A model generated the notes under the pieces. It was given only the letters and a program-made list of their open reading frames with translations. It did not search any database and had not been told where the DNA came from. 64,000 nucleotides of DNA from Herbiconiux sp. GTDB lineage: Bacteria > Actinomycetota > Actinomycetes > Actinomycetales > Microbacteriaceae. The stretch spans positions 744,001-808,000 of the forward strand of contig NZ_SCVE01000012.1 in NCBI RefSeq assembly GCF_004297105.1, in the 5' to 3' direction. Numbering within the stretch: position 1 is the stretch's first letter; the number at the start of each line of letters is the position of its first letter. The position numbers and the translations under genes are program-made. Shown piece by piece: positions 51,631 to 59,754 of this stretch.

Positions 51631-52188
51631 ATGAGACCACTGCGCTACGGAATCAACGTCACGCTCGACGGCTGCGTGCATCACGAGGCCGGAGTCGCGC
51701 CCGACGAGGAGTCGATGCGCTACTGGACCGCCGAGATCGCGCGGGCTGACGCCCTGCTGTACGGCCGGGTGACCTACGAGATGATGGAGTCGGCCTGGCG
51801 GCGGCCGGCCGCGGGTGCGTGGCCCGACTGGATGGACGAGTGGGATGTCCCGTTCGCCGAGACGATCGACGGCGCGAAGAAGTACGTCGTGTCGAGCACT
51901 CTGGGCGAGGTCGACTGGAACGCCGAGCTCGTGCGCGGCGATCTGTCGCAGGCGGTGCGGCGGCTCAAGCAGGAGCCGGGGGAGGGCCTGTCCGTGGGCG
52001 GTGTGCAGTTGCCGCTCGCGCTGGCCGATCTGGGGCTGATCGACGAGTACGCGTTCGTGGTGCATCCGGTGATCGCCGGGCGGGGGCCGACCCTGTTCGC
52101 CGGCCTGCGCGAGCGGATGCAGCTCGAGCTCGTCGATCGCCAGGAGTTCCGCTCGGGGGCGGTCGCGATGCGGTACCGGCCGGCTTAG
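51631..52188 (+). CDS. Dihydrofolate reductase-like protein (RibD C-terminal domain)
   Basis: The 185-residue protein has the RibD_C/DHFR-like fold: YGINVTLDGCVHHEAGVAPD at the start, ALLYGRVTYEMMESAW, a central VSSTL strand, GLSVGGVQLPLALADLGLID and a late VHPVIAGRGPTLF. These proteins reduce unknown small substrates with NADPH. AAGGGAGAG before the ATG and a TTCACG/TAACCT promoter upstream are good. It is divergent from the importer operon and 107 bp before putrescine oxidase. A connection with polyamine use is not evident. Confidence 0.85.
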   Translation: MRPLRYGINVTLDGCVHHEAGVAPDEESMRYWTAEIARADALLYGRVTYEMMESAWRRPAAGAWPDWMDEWDVPFAETIDGAKKYVVSSTLGEVDWNAELVRGDLSQAVRRLKQEPGEGLSVGGVQLPLALADLGLIDEYAFVVHPVIAGRGPTLFAGLRERMQLELVDRQEFRSGAVAMRYRPA

Positions 52189-52240
52189 GCCGTAAATCTC
52201 CAGGTGCCGTGACTATCGAAATCAACCGTCGACGTGGCAC

Positions 52241-52246
52241 TATTGT
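52241..52246 (+). promoter_or_regulatory. Candidate -10 box for the putrescine oxidase gene
   Basis: TATTGT fits TANNNT in an AT-richer 107-bp gap and leaves a leader of about 43 bases. The AAAAGAG ribosome-binding site before the ATG is weak. Confidence 0.35.
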
Positions 52247-52295
52247 TCTTGATCCGCCATGCGAGGCGGCTTTTAGCAACGAAAAGAGTTGTCTC

Positions 52296-53651
52296 ATGCT
52301 CGAACGCGACGTCGTGATCATCGGAGCGGGGGCCACCGGCCTCACCGCGGCCACTCAACTGAAGGCCGCCGGCAAGTCGGTGCTGGTGCTCGAAGCCCGC
52401 GATCGTGTGGGTGGCCGGCTCTGGACCAACGCGATCGACGGCCAGATGTTCGAGATCGGCGGGCAGTGGGTCTCGCCCGACCAGACGGCCCTCATCGACA
52501 CCCTCGCCGAGCTCGGTCTCGACACCTACTCGCGCTATCGCGAGGGCGAGAGCGTCTACATCGGTCCGGATGGGGAGCCGAAGCGCTTCACGGGTGACAT
52601 CTTCCCGGCGAGCGAGGAGACGAAGGCCGAGATCGAGCGCCTGATCGAGGTGCTCGACGGCCTCGTGGCCGAGACCGACGTGGCCGCGCCGTGGACGCAT
52701 CCGCGGGCCGCCGAATTCGACCACATCTCTTTCCGCCGCTGGCTCGAAGACCAGACCCCCGACACCGAGGCTGTGGAGAACATCTCGCTGTTCATCGCCG
52801 ATGCGATGCTCACGAAGCCGTCGCACGCGTTCTCGCTGCTGCAGGCCCTCCTGATGGCAGCCAGCGCCGGCAGCTTCACGCACCTGGTCGACGCCGACTT
52901 CATCCTCGACAAGCGGGTGGTGGGCGGCCTGCAGCAGGTGCCGCTCACGCTCGCTGCGCAGCTCGGCGACGACGTGCTGCTGAACCAGCCCGTCACCACG
53001 ATCGAGTGGGGCGAGGATGGCGCCGTCGTGCGCACCGCGACCCTCGAGGTCGCCGCCGCGCAGGTGATCGTGGCTGTGCCGCCGAACCTCTACTCCCGCA
53101 TCGACTACGTGCCCGCCCTGCCGCGACTGCGTCAGCAGCAGTTCCAGCACCAGTCGCTCGGCCTCGTGATCAAGGTGCATGCCACCTACGAGACGCCGTT
53201 CTGGAGGGAGGATGGGCTCTCGGCCACGGCCTTCAGCCCCTATCAGATCGTGCACGAGGCCTACGACAACACCAATCACGGCGAGACGCAGGGCACCCTC
53301 GTCGGCTTCGTGTCCGACGAGAAGGCCGACGCGCTGTTCAAGCTGTCCGCCGCGGAGCGCAAGGATCGCATTCTCGCCTCGCTCGCCGCGTACTACGGGC
53401 CCGCCGCCCTCTCGCCGGTCGTGTACTACGAGAGCGACTGGGCCGCGGAGGAGTGGACACAGGGCGCCTACGCCGCGAGCTTCGACCTCGGCGGGCTCAC
53501 CCGCTACGGGGCGATGCAGCTGGAGCCGATCGGCCCCATGCGCTTCGGGTCGAGCGACCTCGCCGCCGAGGGCTACCAGCACGTCGACGGGGCGATCCGC
53601 GTGGGGAAGCGATTGGCCGCCGAAGTCCTCGCGGCTCTCCCCACCGCCTGA
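52296..53651 (+). CDS. Putrescine oxidase / flavin monoamine oxidase
   Basis: The 451-residue flavoenzyme oxidises putrescine to 4-aminobutanal, ammonia and H2O2. It has the FAD dinucleotide motif VVIIGAGATGLTAATQLKAAG (6-), LVLEARDRVGGRLWTNAIDG, FEIGGQWVSPDQTALIDTLA (the GGQWVSPDQ block is typical of actinobacterial putrescine oxidases), and a C-terminal EGYQHVDGAIRVGKRLAAEV FAD contact. It stands between the importer operon and an aldehyde dehydrogenase gene, which supports polyamine use. Other monoamines remain possible. Confidence 0.82.
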   Translation: MLERDVVIIGAGATGLTAATQLKAAGKSVLVLEARDRVGGRLWTNAIDGQMFEIGGQWVSPDQTALIDTLAELGLDTYSRYREGESVYIGPDGEPKRFTGDIFPASEETKAEIERLIEVLDGLVAETDVAAPWTHPRAAEFDHISFRRWLEDQTPDTEAVENISLFIADAMLTKPSHAFSLLQALLMAASAGSFTHLVDADFILDKRVVGGLQQVPLTLAAQLGDDVLLNQPVTTIEWGEDGAVVRTATLEVAAAQVIVAVPPNLYSRIDYVPALPRLRQQQFQHQSLGLVIKVHATYETPFWREDGLSATAFSPYQIVHEAYDNTNHGETQGTLVGFVSDEKADALFKLSAAERKDRILASLAAYYGPAALSPVVYYESDWAAEEWTQGAYAASFDLGGLTRYGAMQLEPIGPMRFGSSDLAAEGYQHVDGAIRVGKRLAAEVLAALPTA

Positions 53652-53733
53652 CCGTCCTCTCCTGCACCGGTCGCCGCGACCGTGCGGTTCTCCCCATCTC
53701 GCTCCGCTCTTCCCGCAGTCGGCACCCGCCGAA

Positions 53734-53739
53734 TAGGCT
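53734..53739 (+). promoter_or_regulatory. Candidate -10 box for the aldehyde dehydrogenase gene
   Basis: TAGGCT lies 37 bases before the ATG at 53777, leaving a leader that carries AGGAG. The gene can thus be transcribed apart from putrescine oxidase. Confidence 0.4.
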
Positions 53740-53776
53740 GCGAGGAGCATCCGGCACACACTCCAGGAGTCACATC

Positions 53777-55162
53777 ATGAGCAGCCATTACGCCGTCATC
53801 AACCCCGCCACCGGCGAGAAGCTGAGTGAGTACCCCACCATCACCGATGCCGGGCTGCAGGATGCGATCGAAGCTGCATCCGAGGCCTTCCAGGGCTGGT
53901 CGCGCCGGGTCGGTGTGGCGGAGCGCACCGCGCTGATCGCCCGAGTGGCCGAGCTGCACCTCGAGCGCAAGCAGGAACTCGCGGAGATCGCCGTGCGCGA
54001 GATGGGCAAGCCGCTCGACCAGGCCATCGGCGAGGTCGAGTTCGCCGCGGCGATCTACCAGTACTACGTCGACTACGGAGCCGAGTACCTGGCCGACGAG
54101 CCGATCGAGCTGGCTGACGGAACGGGCTCCGCGTTCATCCGCCGGGCCGGCCTCGGGGTGCTTCTCGGCATCATGCCGTGGAACTTCCCCTACTACCAGG
54201 TGGCGCGGTTCGCCGGCCCGAACATCGTGGTGGGCAACACCATCCTGCTGAAGCACGCCCCGCAGTGCCCGGAGTCGGCCGCTGCGATGGAGGCGATCTT
54301 CCAGGATGCCGCGGCCGCCGTGGGCGCGCCTGCCGGCGTCTACGTCAACATCTTCGCCACGAACGAGCAGTCGGCTGTCGTCATCGCCGATCCGCGGGTG
54401 CAGGGCATCTCGGTCACCGGGTCGGAGCGGGCAGGAGCGGCCGTGGCCGAACTCGCGGGCAAGCACCTCAAGAAGGTCGTGCTCGAGATGGGCGGCTCCG
54501 ACCCCTTCATCCTCCTGTCGACCGACGACCTGGATGCGGCGGTACAGGATGCGGTGAACGCGCGCCTCGACAACAACGGCCAGTCGTGCAACGCGGCGAA
54601 GCGGTTCATCGTGATCGACTCGCTGTACGACGACTTCGCGGCCAAGTTCGTCGAGGTCTTCACAGCGGCGCAGCCGGCCGATCCGTTCGCCGAGGGAACC
54701 CTGCTCGGGCCTCTCTCGTCGGAGGCCGCGGCGAAGCGCCTGGGCGAGCAGGTCGACCATGCCAAGAAGCAGGGCGCAACCGTGTTGGCCGAGGGCTCGC
54801 GCTCGGGCACCTACTTCGGGCCCACGGTGCTGGCCGATGTCACCGATGAGATGGATGCGTACCACGAGGAGTTCTTCGGTCCGGTGGCGGCGCTCTATCG
54901 CGTCTCGTCGGAGGAGGAGGCCGTGCTGCTCGCCAACGACACCCCGTTCGGACTCGGCTCCTACGTCTACACCACCGATTCCGCGCAGGCATTGCGTATG
55001 GCCGATGCCATCGACGCCGGCATGGTGTGGATCAACCTCGTGCTGGGCGATGCCGCGGAGCTGCCGTTCGGCGGCGTGAAGCGCTCGGGCTCGGGGCGTG
55101 AGATGGGGCGATTCGCGCTGGAGGAGTTCGTGAACAAGAAGCTCATCCGCATCGCGGGCTGA
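53777..55162 (+). CDS. NAD(P)-dependent aldehyde dehydrogenase (succinate-semialdehyde/aminobutyraldehyde type)
   Basis: The 461-residue ALDH has MPWNFPYYQVARFAGPNIVV (about 134-153), a catalytic Glu in LEMGGSDPFI, the nucleophilic Cys in NNGQSCNAAKRF and EEFFGPVAALYRV. The short form with SCNAAKR matches succinate-semialdehyde dehydrogenases of the Sad/GabD2 type. Beside putrescine oxidase it would oxidise 4-aminobutanal or, later in the route, succinate semialdehyde. AGGAG seven bases before the ATG at 53777 sets the start. It is followed by a convergent HAD gene after 43 bp. Confidence 0.87.
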   Translation: MSSHYAVINPATGEKLSEYPTITDAGLQDAIEAASEAFQGWSRRVGVAERTALIARVAELHLERKQELAEIAVREMGKPLDQAIGEVEFAAAIYQYYVDYGAEYLADEPIELADGTGSAFIRRAGLGVLLGIMPWNFPYYQVARFAGPNIVVGNTILLKHAPQCPESAAAMEAIFQDAAAAVGAPAGVYVNIFATNEQSAVVIADPRVQGISVTGSERAGAAVAELAGKHLKKVVLEMGGSDPFILLSTDDLDAAVQDAVNARLDNNGQSCNAAKRFIVIDSLYDDFAAKFVEVFTAAQPADPFAEGTLLGPLSSEAAAKRLGEQVDHAKKQGATVLAEGSRSGTYFGPTVLADVTDEMDAYHEEFFGPVAALYRVSSEEEAVLLANDTPFGLGSYVYTTDSAQALRMADAIDAGMVWINLVLGDAAELPFGGVKRSGSGREMGRFALEEFVNKKLIRIAG

Positions 55163-55205
55163 GCCTCATCCGCTGACCGCGCGCGCCGGATTCCACCCCG
55201 TCGTC

Positions 55206-56003
55206 TCAGAGTTCGGTCTCGACCGGGGTGGGATCCAGGAGGTCGGCCACCGAGTTCAGGATCTCGTCGGGGCGGAACGGGTACTTGTCGATCTCGGTCT
55301 GGTCGCTGATGCCGGTGAGCACGAGGATGGTGTGCAGTCCGGCTTCGATACCGGCCACCACATCCGTGTCCATGCGGTCGCCGATCATGCCCGTGTTCTC
55401 GGAGTGGGCGCCGATGCGGTTCATGGCCGAGCGGAACATCATGGGGTTCGGCTTGCCCACCACGTAGGGCTCCTTGCCGGTGGCCTTCGTGATCATGGCG
55501 GCGATGGCGCCGGTGGCGGGGAGGGGGCCCTCGGCGCTGGGGCCGGTGGCATCCGGGTTGGTGACGATGAAGCGCGATCCGTTACCGATGAGGCGTACGG
55601 CCTTCGTGATGGCCTCGAATGAGTAGTTGCGGGTCTCGCCGATCACGACGTAGTCGGGGTCGGTCTCGGTCATGATGAAGCCGGCTTCGTGCAGGGCCGT
55701 GGTGATGCCGGCCTCACCGATCACGAAGGCGCTGCCCCCGGGCATCTGGTCTTTGAGGAAGGCGGCAGTGGCGAGGGCGCTCGTCCAGATGAACTCCTCC
55801 GGCACTTCGAGACCGGATGCGCGCAGTCGCGCGCTGAGGTCGCGGGGCGTGAAGATCGAGTTGTTGGTGAGCACCAGATAGGGCTTGCCCTCGTCACGCC
55901 ACTGCTGCAGCAGTTCGGCGGCGCCCTCGATGGGGTGGTTCTCGTGAACGAGCACGCCGTCCATGTCGGTCAGCCAGCACTCGATCTCGTCGCGGCGGGT
56001 CAT
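55206..56003 (-). CDS. HAD-IIA family phosphatase (NagD-like)
   Basis: The 265-residue hydrolase has motif I WLTDMDGVLVHENHPIEGA (Asp nucleophile pair DMD), motif II VLTNNS, a type IIA cap, VGKPNPMMF with the motif III Lys and GDRMDTDVVAGIEAGL as motif IV. NagD-type enzymes dephosphorylate nucleotides or sugar phosphates. AAGGAG seven bases before the ATG at 56003 and a TACCCT -10 at 56030-56035 on the minus strand give the start. It is divergent from the exported cadherin-domain protein; site 56049-56065 is only 14 bp upstream of its -10. Confidence 0.9.
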   Translation of the reverse strand: MTRRDEIECWLTDMDGVLVHENHPIEGAAELLQQWRDEGKPYLVLTNNSIFTPRDLSARLRASGLEVPEEFIWTSALATAAFLKDQMPGGSAFVIGEAGITTALHEAGFIMTETDPDYVVIGETRNYSFEAITKAVRLIGNGSRFIVTNPDATGPSAEGPLPATGAIAAMITKATGKEPYVVGKPNPMMFRSAMNRIGAHSENTGMIGDRMDTDVVAGIEAGLHTILVLTGISDQTEIDKYPFRPDEILNSVADLLDPTPVETEL

Positions 56004-56029
56004 GGGATCTCCTTCTGCCTCGTGTCTCC

Positions 56030-56035
56030 AGGGTA
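56030..56035 (-). promoter_or_regulatory. Candidate -10 box for the HAD phosphatase gene
   Basis: TACCCT on the minus strand, 26 bases before the ATG at 56003, leaves a leader with AAGGAG. The third 17-bp dyad (56049-56065) lies where the -35 region of this promoter would be. Confidence 0.4.
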
Positions 56036-56048
56036 GCGCGGAGCGCTG

Positions 56049-56065
56049 TGAGTACTTCTTGCTCA
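56049..56065. promoter_or_regulatory. 17-bp dyad, candidate operator (site 3)
   Basis: TGAGTAC-TTC-TTGCTCA, with layout matching sites 2004-2020 and 5280-5296. It lies 38 bp before a TAACGT -10 (56104-56109) and 115 bp before the start of an exported protein with a cadherin-like domain. Its position also overlaps the -35 area of the HAD phosphatase promoter. Confidence 0.55.
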
Positions 56066-56103
56066 AAAATCGAGGATTGCTTACATTCGGATTGGCGTGG
56101 CGC

Positions 56104-56109
56104 TAACGT
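56104..56109 (+). promoter_or_regulatory. Candidate -10 box for the exported cadherin-domain protein
   Basis: TAACGT fits TANNNT, 71 bases before the ATG at 56181. Site 3 is centred about 47 bp upstream of it, a usual place for an activator. Confidence 0.4.
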
Positions 56110-56180
56110 CTGTTCTCTGCCTCCATCGGCCGACCCAGCGGATGAGGCAGCTCACCTCCGAACAGAAAGTACTGATCCGA

Positions 56181-57791
56181 ATGACTACCGCTGTGGTGCG
56201 CCCTGCGCGCCGAAAACTCCTGACCGTGGGCGTGGCGCTGCTCGCCGCGGTCATCGCCTGCCTCACCCTGACCGCGACGCCGGCCCATGCCGGCTCCCCG
56301 GTTCCCAAGCATCAGCCGCTCGCCTGCAAGATCGACGGTGGAGGGCATCTTGCGCTCGGCTGTGGTCAGCGCCTCGGCCGTCCCGACTCGTGGTCGGGAT
56401 ATGAGAACAACCACGACTTCAGTGAGTTCAACCAGCTCGGCGACTCTCGACTCTTCCCGAAGACGGACGGTGGGTTCATGTGTACCGTCAGCGAGAACGG
56501 ATCGATGCTCTGCAGCCGCACTACCGCCGCCGCGCCGAAGCCCGGTAAGGACGGTGCGACGATCTCCCAGCTGCGGGACGTCGCGTGGCGAGGAGACATC
56601 ACCTCCTTCTTCGAAGATGACACGCTCGACTGCTCCGGATCATTGGCTCGCGACGGTCAATCATGCTTCAAGGTCATGTTCGAGACGGAGAAGTACCGGG
56701 CTGAGGCGATTTACACCTACGATCGTGCGACTGGAGCGTTGAACCGCCCGTTTGTGACGTGGATGAGCAAGAGCACCGGAGGAGTCGTGGGCCATAGTCG
56801 CCAGTTCCTGACCGCAAGCGATTCCCCCAGTGAGTACACCGCCCCGGGTGAGATGAGCGTCACCAGCTTTGCGGCCCCGGGACGCGCGGCGGCGGTCGGC
56901 TCAGACGTGAGCTATGGAGTGTCGGTCGCCGCCACCTCAGCGGGCGCTGCGGTGCTCGACTTGTACGTCGACGGTTTCACCGACGCATCCGAAGCAGTCG
57001 TCCCGACGGACTGGGTGCGCTACAGCAACCTCGATTCGGGCGTGATCCGCTACCTCGTGCCCTTCCTTTCTGCGGGAGACTTGCAGTCAGCGTCGCTCCA
57101 CTTCAAGGCGGGCGCCGCCATCGGCTCTGTCACGGCACGAGTGCACGCCGCGAATGAGTCGACGTCGGAGGCGGCGGTGAACGTCGTGCCCGCGGCGCCC
57201 GTGTGCACCGTGTCGGCGCCCGCGCCGGTCGTGCCGAAGGGAGGCGAAGCCACGTTGCTCAGCGGGGGGACGCACTGCGATGCGCCGGCTGGATCCATCC
57301 TCACAACCCGGTACGACCCCGCTGCGAGTGGCGACTTGAGCCTCGTGCCGCAGGCCGACTCTCCGCGGGTGTTCCAGCTTAAATACCAAGCCCGATCGGC
57401 CGACTACACGGGCGTCGAGTCGGTGCCCGTGTATGCCGTGAGTACCGCGAACGGGGAGTACAGCGAACCCACGATGGTGGACATCCGGGTGGTCGGTCCG
57501 GCGGAGGCCGTCGCCGATGAGTACTCTGCTGCTGCCGGAACGACGTTGGTCGTCGAAGAGGCCCAGGGCATCGAGGCCAACGACCGGTTCGGTATGGGCC
57601 GCGACGGGTGGTACCCCCAGCAGGGGGCAGGGCCGACCCACGGCTCGCTGGTGCTGAACCCCAATGGCTCCTTCCAGTACACCGCTCAGGCCGGCTACAC
57701 CGGCGATGACTCGTTCCGCTACCGCCTGAGCGGTCCCAACGGGGCGAACAGCTTGCCGGTCACCGTGACCATTCACGTCACGGCGGGTTGA
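56181..57791 (+). CDS. Exported protein with C-terminal cadherin-like domain
   Basis: The 536-residue precursor has a signal peptide (about 1-38, cut after AHA). The middle (about 45-395) has cysteines in pairs (LACKIDGGGHLALGCGQRLG, MCTVSENGSMLCSRT, LDCSGSLARDGQSCF), as in a disulfide-bonded secreted domain, with beta-rich segments. The last 90 residues (VADEYSAAAGTTLVVEEAQG... with SFQYTAQAGYTGDDSFRYRL) are one cadherin-like repeat of the kind found four times in the LALTG protein at 5441. No anchor follows, so it is secreted or bound by another protein. The coding GC looks lower than the neighbours. Site 3 lies upstream. Confidence 0.8.
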   Translation: MTTAVVRPARRKLLTVGVALLAAVIACLTLTATPAHAGSPVPKHQPLACKIDGGGHLALGCGQRLGRPDSWSGYENNHDFSEFNQLGDSRLFPKTDGGFMCTVSENGSMLCSRTTAAAPKPGKDGATISQLRDVAWRGDITSFFEDDTLDCSGSLARDGQSCFKVMFETEKYRAEAIYTYDRATGALNRPFVTWMSKSTGGVVGHSRQFLTASDSPSEYTAPGEMSVTSFAAPGRAAAVGSDVSYGVSVAATSAGAAVLDLYVDGFTDASEAVVPTDWVRYSNLDSGVIRYLVPFLSAGDLQSASLHFKAGAAIGSVTARVHAANESTSEAAVNVVPAAPVCTVSAPAPVVPKGGEATLLSGGTHCDAPAGSILTTRYDPAASGDLSLVPQADSPRVFQLKYQARSADYTGVESVPVYAVSTANGEYSEPTMVDIRVVGPAEAVADEYSAAAGTTLVVEEAQGIEANDRFGMGRDGWYPQQGAGPTHGSLVLNPNGSFQYTAQAGYTGDDSFRYRLSGPNGANSLPVTVTIHVTAG

Positions 57792-57864
57792 CTCGGCACT
57801 GAGGATCGGCGCTGTCACCTCCACAGCACCAGCACCGCGACGGGCGGATCGGCGGATGACGTCG

Positions 57865-57884
57865 GCCCGCCCGTTTCGGCGGGC
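57865..57884 (+). terminator. Hairpin after the exported cadherin-domain gene
   Basis: GCCCGCC-CGTTTC-GGCGGGC, a perfect 7-bp stem with a six-base loop, 73 bp after the stop codon. The rest of the gap to 58004 holds only the TACCGT -10 (57973-57978) of the next gene. Confidence 0.55.
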
Positions 57885-58003
57885 GCAGGGAGGATTCGCT
57901 CGCTCGTTCCGGCGTGCGGGGAGGAATAGTTCGCCCCCATTCGGCGTGTGCTGGGAGGGGTGAATCGCCCGATACCGTACAGATGTTGAGCAAGGGGGGC
58001 GTT

Positions 58004-58864
58004 GTGGGCAGTGGGGGGCGTGTGTCTGGTTTGCGGTGGGCGGTTGCCGGGGTGGGACTCGTGGCCGCGGTGATGCTGGTCGGTGTGCTGTCGCCCGCTG
58101 CGGTCGCGTCCGATTCCCGAGGTGCGGCGGGGGAGGGCGCGGGTTTCCGGGCGACGATCGAACCGGTCGCGTCGGTCACGCAGGTCGACCCTGCTCGGGC
58201 GGCCGCTGCCACCGCGACCTCGCTGGGGCAGGAGGCCCGCGCGCTGAGTGCGAGCACCGCCGAGTGGGCCACGGAGAGCGCTCGCACAGAGCTCGACCTC
58301 GCCGTGGGAGAGCTCGAGCAGGAGCTGACACGCACCATCCCGGTGCTCGATTCAGCGGTTCGCATCGATCGCGACGTGGACGCCGTGCTGGATGCGCTCG
58401 CCGGGGTGCGAGCGGATGTCGTCGCCACGGCGACCCGGATCCTCGATACGGAGACCCCGGGCGCCGAGGCATCCGTGCGCGAGACGCTGCGGGCGGCGAT
58501 CGCCGACCAGGAGGCGGACAAGCCAGTGACCCGCGAGACCGCGAGCACGCTCGCCGCACTCGTGACCGCCGGTGTGAACGCCCGTGCATCGCAGGCCGCC
58601 TATGTCGCCGAACAGGAGCGGATCGCGGCCGAAGCTGCGGCGCGAGCGGCCGAAGAGGCGGCAGCCGAAGCCGCCGCTGCGGAAGCGGATGCGGAGCGTC
58701 GCGCAACCGCGAGCGAAAGCTCAGCTCAGCCTGCGCCGGATTCCGGCTTTATCACCATGCCCCCGCTTGATCCGTGCAAGATGTGGGGCGACAAGACCCT
58801 GACGCTGACGAACCCCATCACAGGCGAGCAGCATGACGTCTGGTTGATGCCGGAGTGCCACTGA
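58004..58864 (+). CDS. Secreted Ala-rich helical protein
   Basis: The 286-residue precursor has a signal peptide or anchor (about 8-36), then long Ala/Glu/Arg helices with heptad character (about 60-245) and a compact C-terminal segment with two cysteines (DPCKMWGDKTLTLTNPITGE and a final PECH). The start is uncertain: GTG at 58004 has AAGGGGGG five bases upstream and a TACCGT -10 (57973-57978) gives a short leader; an ATG at 57983 lacks a ribosome site. I do not recognise the family. It may act in the cell envelope. Confidence 0.6.
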   Translation: MGSGGRVSGLRWAVAGVGLVAAVMLVGVLSPAAVASDSRGAAGEGAGFRATIEPVASVTQVDPARAAAATATSLGQEARALSASTAEWATESARTELDLAVGELEQELTRTIPVLDSAVRIDRDVDAVLDALAGVRADVVATATRILDTETPGAEASVRETLRAAIADQEADKPVTRETASTLAALVTAGVNARASQAAYVAEQERIAAEAAARAAEEAAAEAAAAEADAERRATASESSAQPAPDSGFITMPPLDPCKMWGDKTLTLTNPITGEQHDVWLMPECH

Positions 58865-58885
58865 GTCACATCGGTCAGATGCAGT

Positions 58886-58930
58886 TTGGGTCAACGCGAC
58901 CTTAAGGGTTATAGTCAGTTCAACCTTTAG
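58886..58930 (+). promoter_or_regulatory. Promoter and candidate NrtR operator of the NAD operon
   Basis: TTGGGT (58886-58891), an 18-base spacer and TATAGT (58910-58915) form a likely promoter. An imperfect dyad TTAAGGGTT (58902-58910) and AACCTTTAG (58922-58930), seven of nine positions paired around 11 bases, overlaps the -10 and start site. NrtR regulators act as repressors on such sites; that this is their site is inference. Confidence 0.5.
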
Positions 58931-58941
58931 GGGGTGAACAC

Positions 58942-59754
58942 GTGACCTGTCCCGAGAGCCCTGCCGCGGCATCCGTCGCGCTCGCCGTCTCGACGGTGAT
59001 CTTCGCGCTCCGCCCTGCCTCGCAGCCCGGCAAGCCCGAGCACCCCGACCGGCCCGACGCGCTGCCGTCGCTGTGGCTGCCGCTGGTGAAGCGCATCCGG
59101 CCGCCGTACGAGGGTCAGTGGGCGCTCCCCGGCGGTCCGCTGCAGATCGACGAAGACCTCGAGTCGGCCGCCGCCCGCACGCTGGCCAGCACCACGGCCC
59201 TCGCGCCCAACTACCTCGAACAGCTCTACGCCTTCGGCACCCTCGACCGCTCCCCCGATGGCGCCCGCGACCGCGTGGTGTCGATCGTGTACTGGGCCCT
59301 CGTGAACGCGGCCGAGGTCATCCATTCGAACGAGCTGATCGCCAGCGAGAACGTGGCCTGGTTCTCGGTCGACGACCTGCCCGACCTCGCCTTCGATCAC
59401 GACGTCATCATCGAGTACGCCCTGTGGCGGCTGCGCAACAAGGTCGAGTACAGCCGCATCGCCCACGCCTTCCTCGGCGACACCTTCACGCTCGCCGAAC
59501 TCCGCGAGGTGCACGAGGCCGTGCTGGGGCGCTCTCTCGATCCGGCCAACTTCCGCCGCCAGCTCGAGTCGTCGAACACCATCGTGCCCACCGGCAAGCG
59601 CGTCACCGGCACCAGCTACCGGCCGCCGAAGCTCTATCGCTACAACCAGTCGGTCGACCCGCTCGACCGTGGCCCGCTGAGCCGCGCCAGCCCGGCGCTT
59701 GCCGACACCGCGACCACCTCCTCCCCCCTCCCCGACGAAAGCCGAACACCATGA
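58942..59754 (+). CDS. nrtR: NrtR-type Nudix transcriptional regulator of NAD synthesis
   Basis: The 270-residue protein joins a Nudix-like domain (about 10-150) and a winged helix-turn-helix (about 155-230: RIAHAFLGDTFTLAELREVH). The Nudix box WALPGGPLQIDEDLESAAAR keeps the GG and Glu, but the REUxEE core reads RTLAST, so hydrolysis is unlikely and the domain should serve as a sensor, as in NrtR proteins that bind ADP-ribose. The start is GTG with AGGGGGTG upstream. It is followed by nadA with ATGA overlap, so it controls and co-transcribes its operon. Confidence 0.85.
   Translation: MTCPESPAAASVALAVSTVIFALRPASQPGKPEHPDRPDALPSLWLPLVKRIRPPYEGQWALPGGPLQIDEDLESAAARTLASTTALAPNYLEQLYAFGTLDRSPDGARDRVVSIVYWALVNAAEVIHSNELIASENVAWFSVDDLPDLAFDHDVIIEYALWRLRNKVEYSRIAHAFLGDTFTLAELREVHEAVLGRSLDPANFRRQLESSNTIVPTGKRVTGTSYRPPKLYRYNQSVDPLDRGPLSRASPALADTATTSSPLPDESRTP

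Noticed and set aside
52691..53776. 5' extension of the aldehyde dehydrogenase frame into the oxidase gene
   Set aside because: Shadow of the oxidase; the ALDH start at 53777 has AGGAG and matches the family length.
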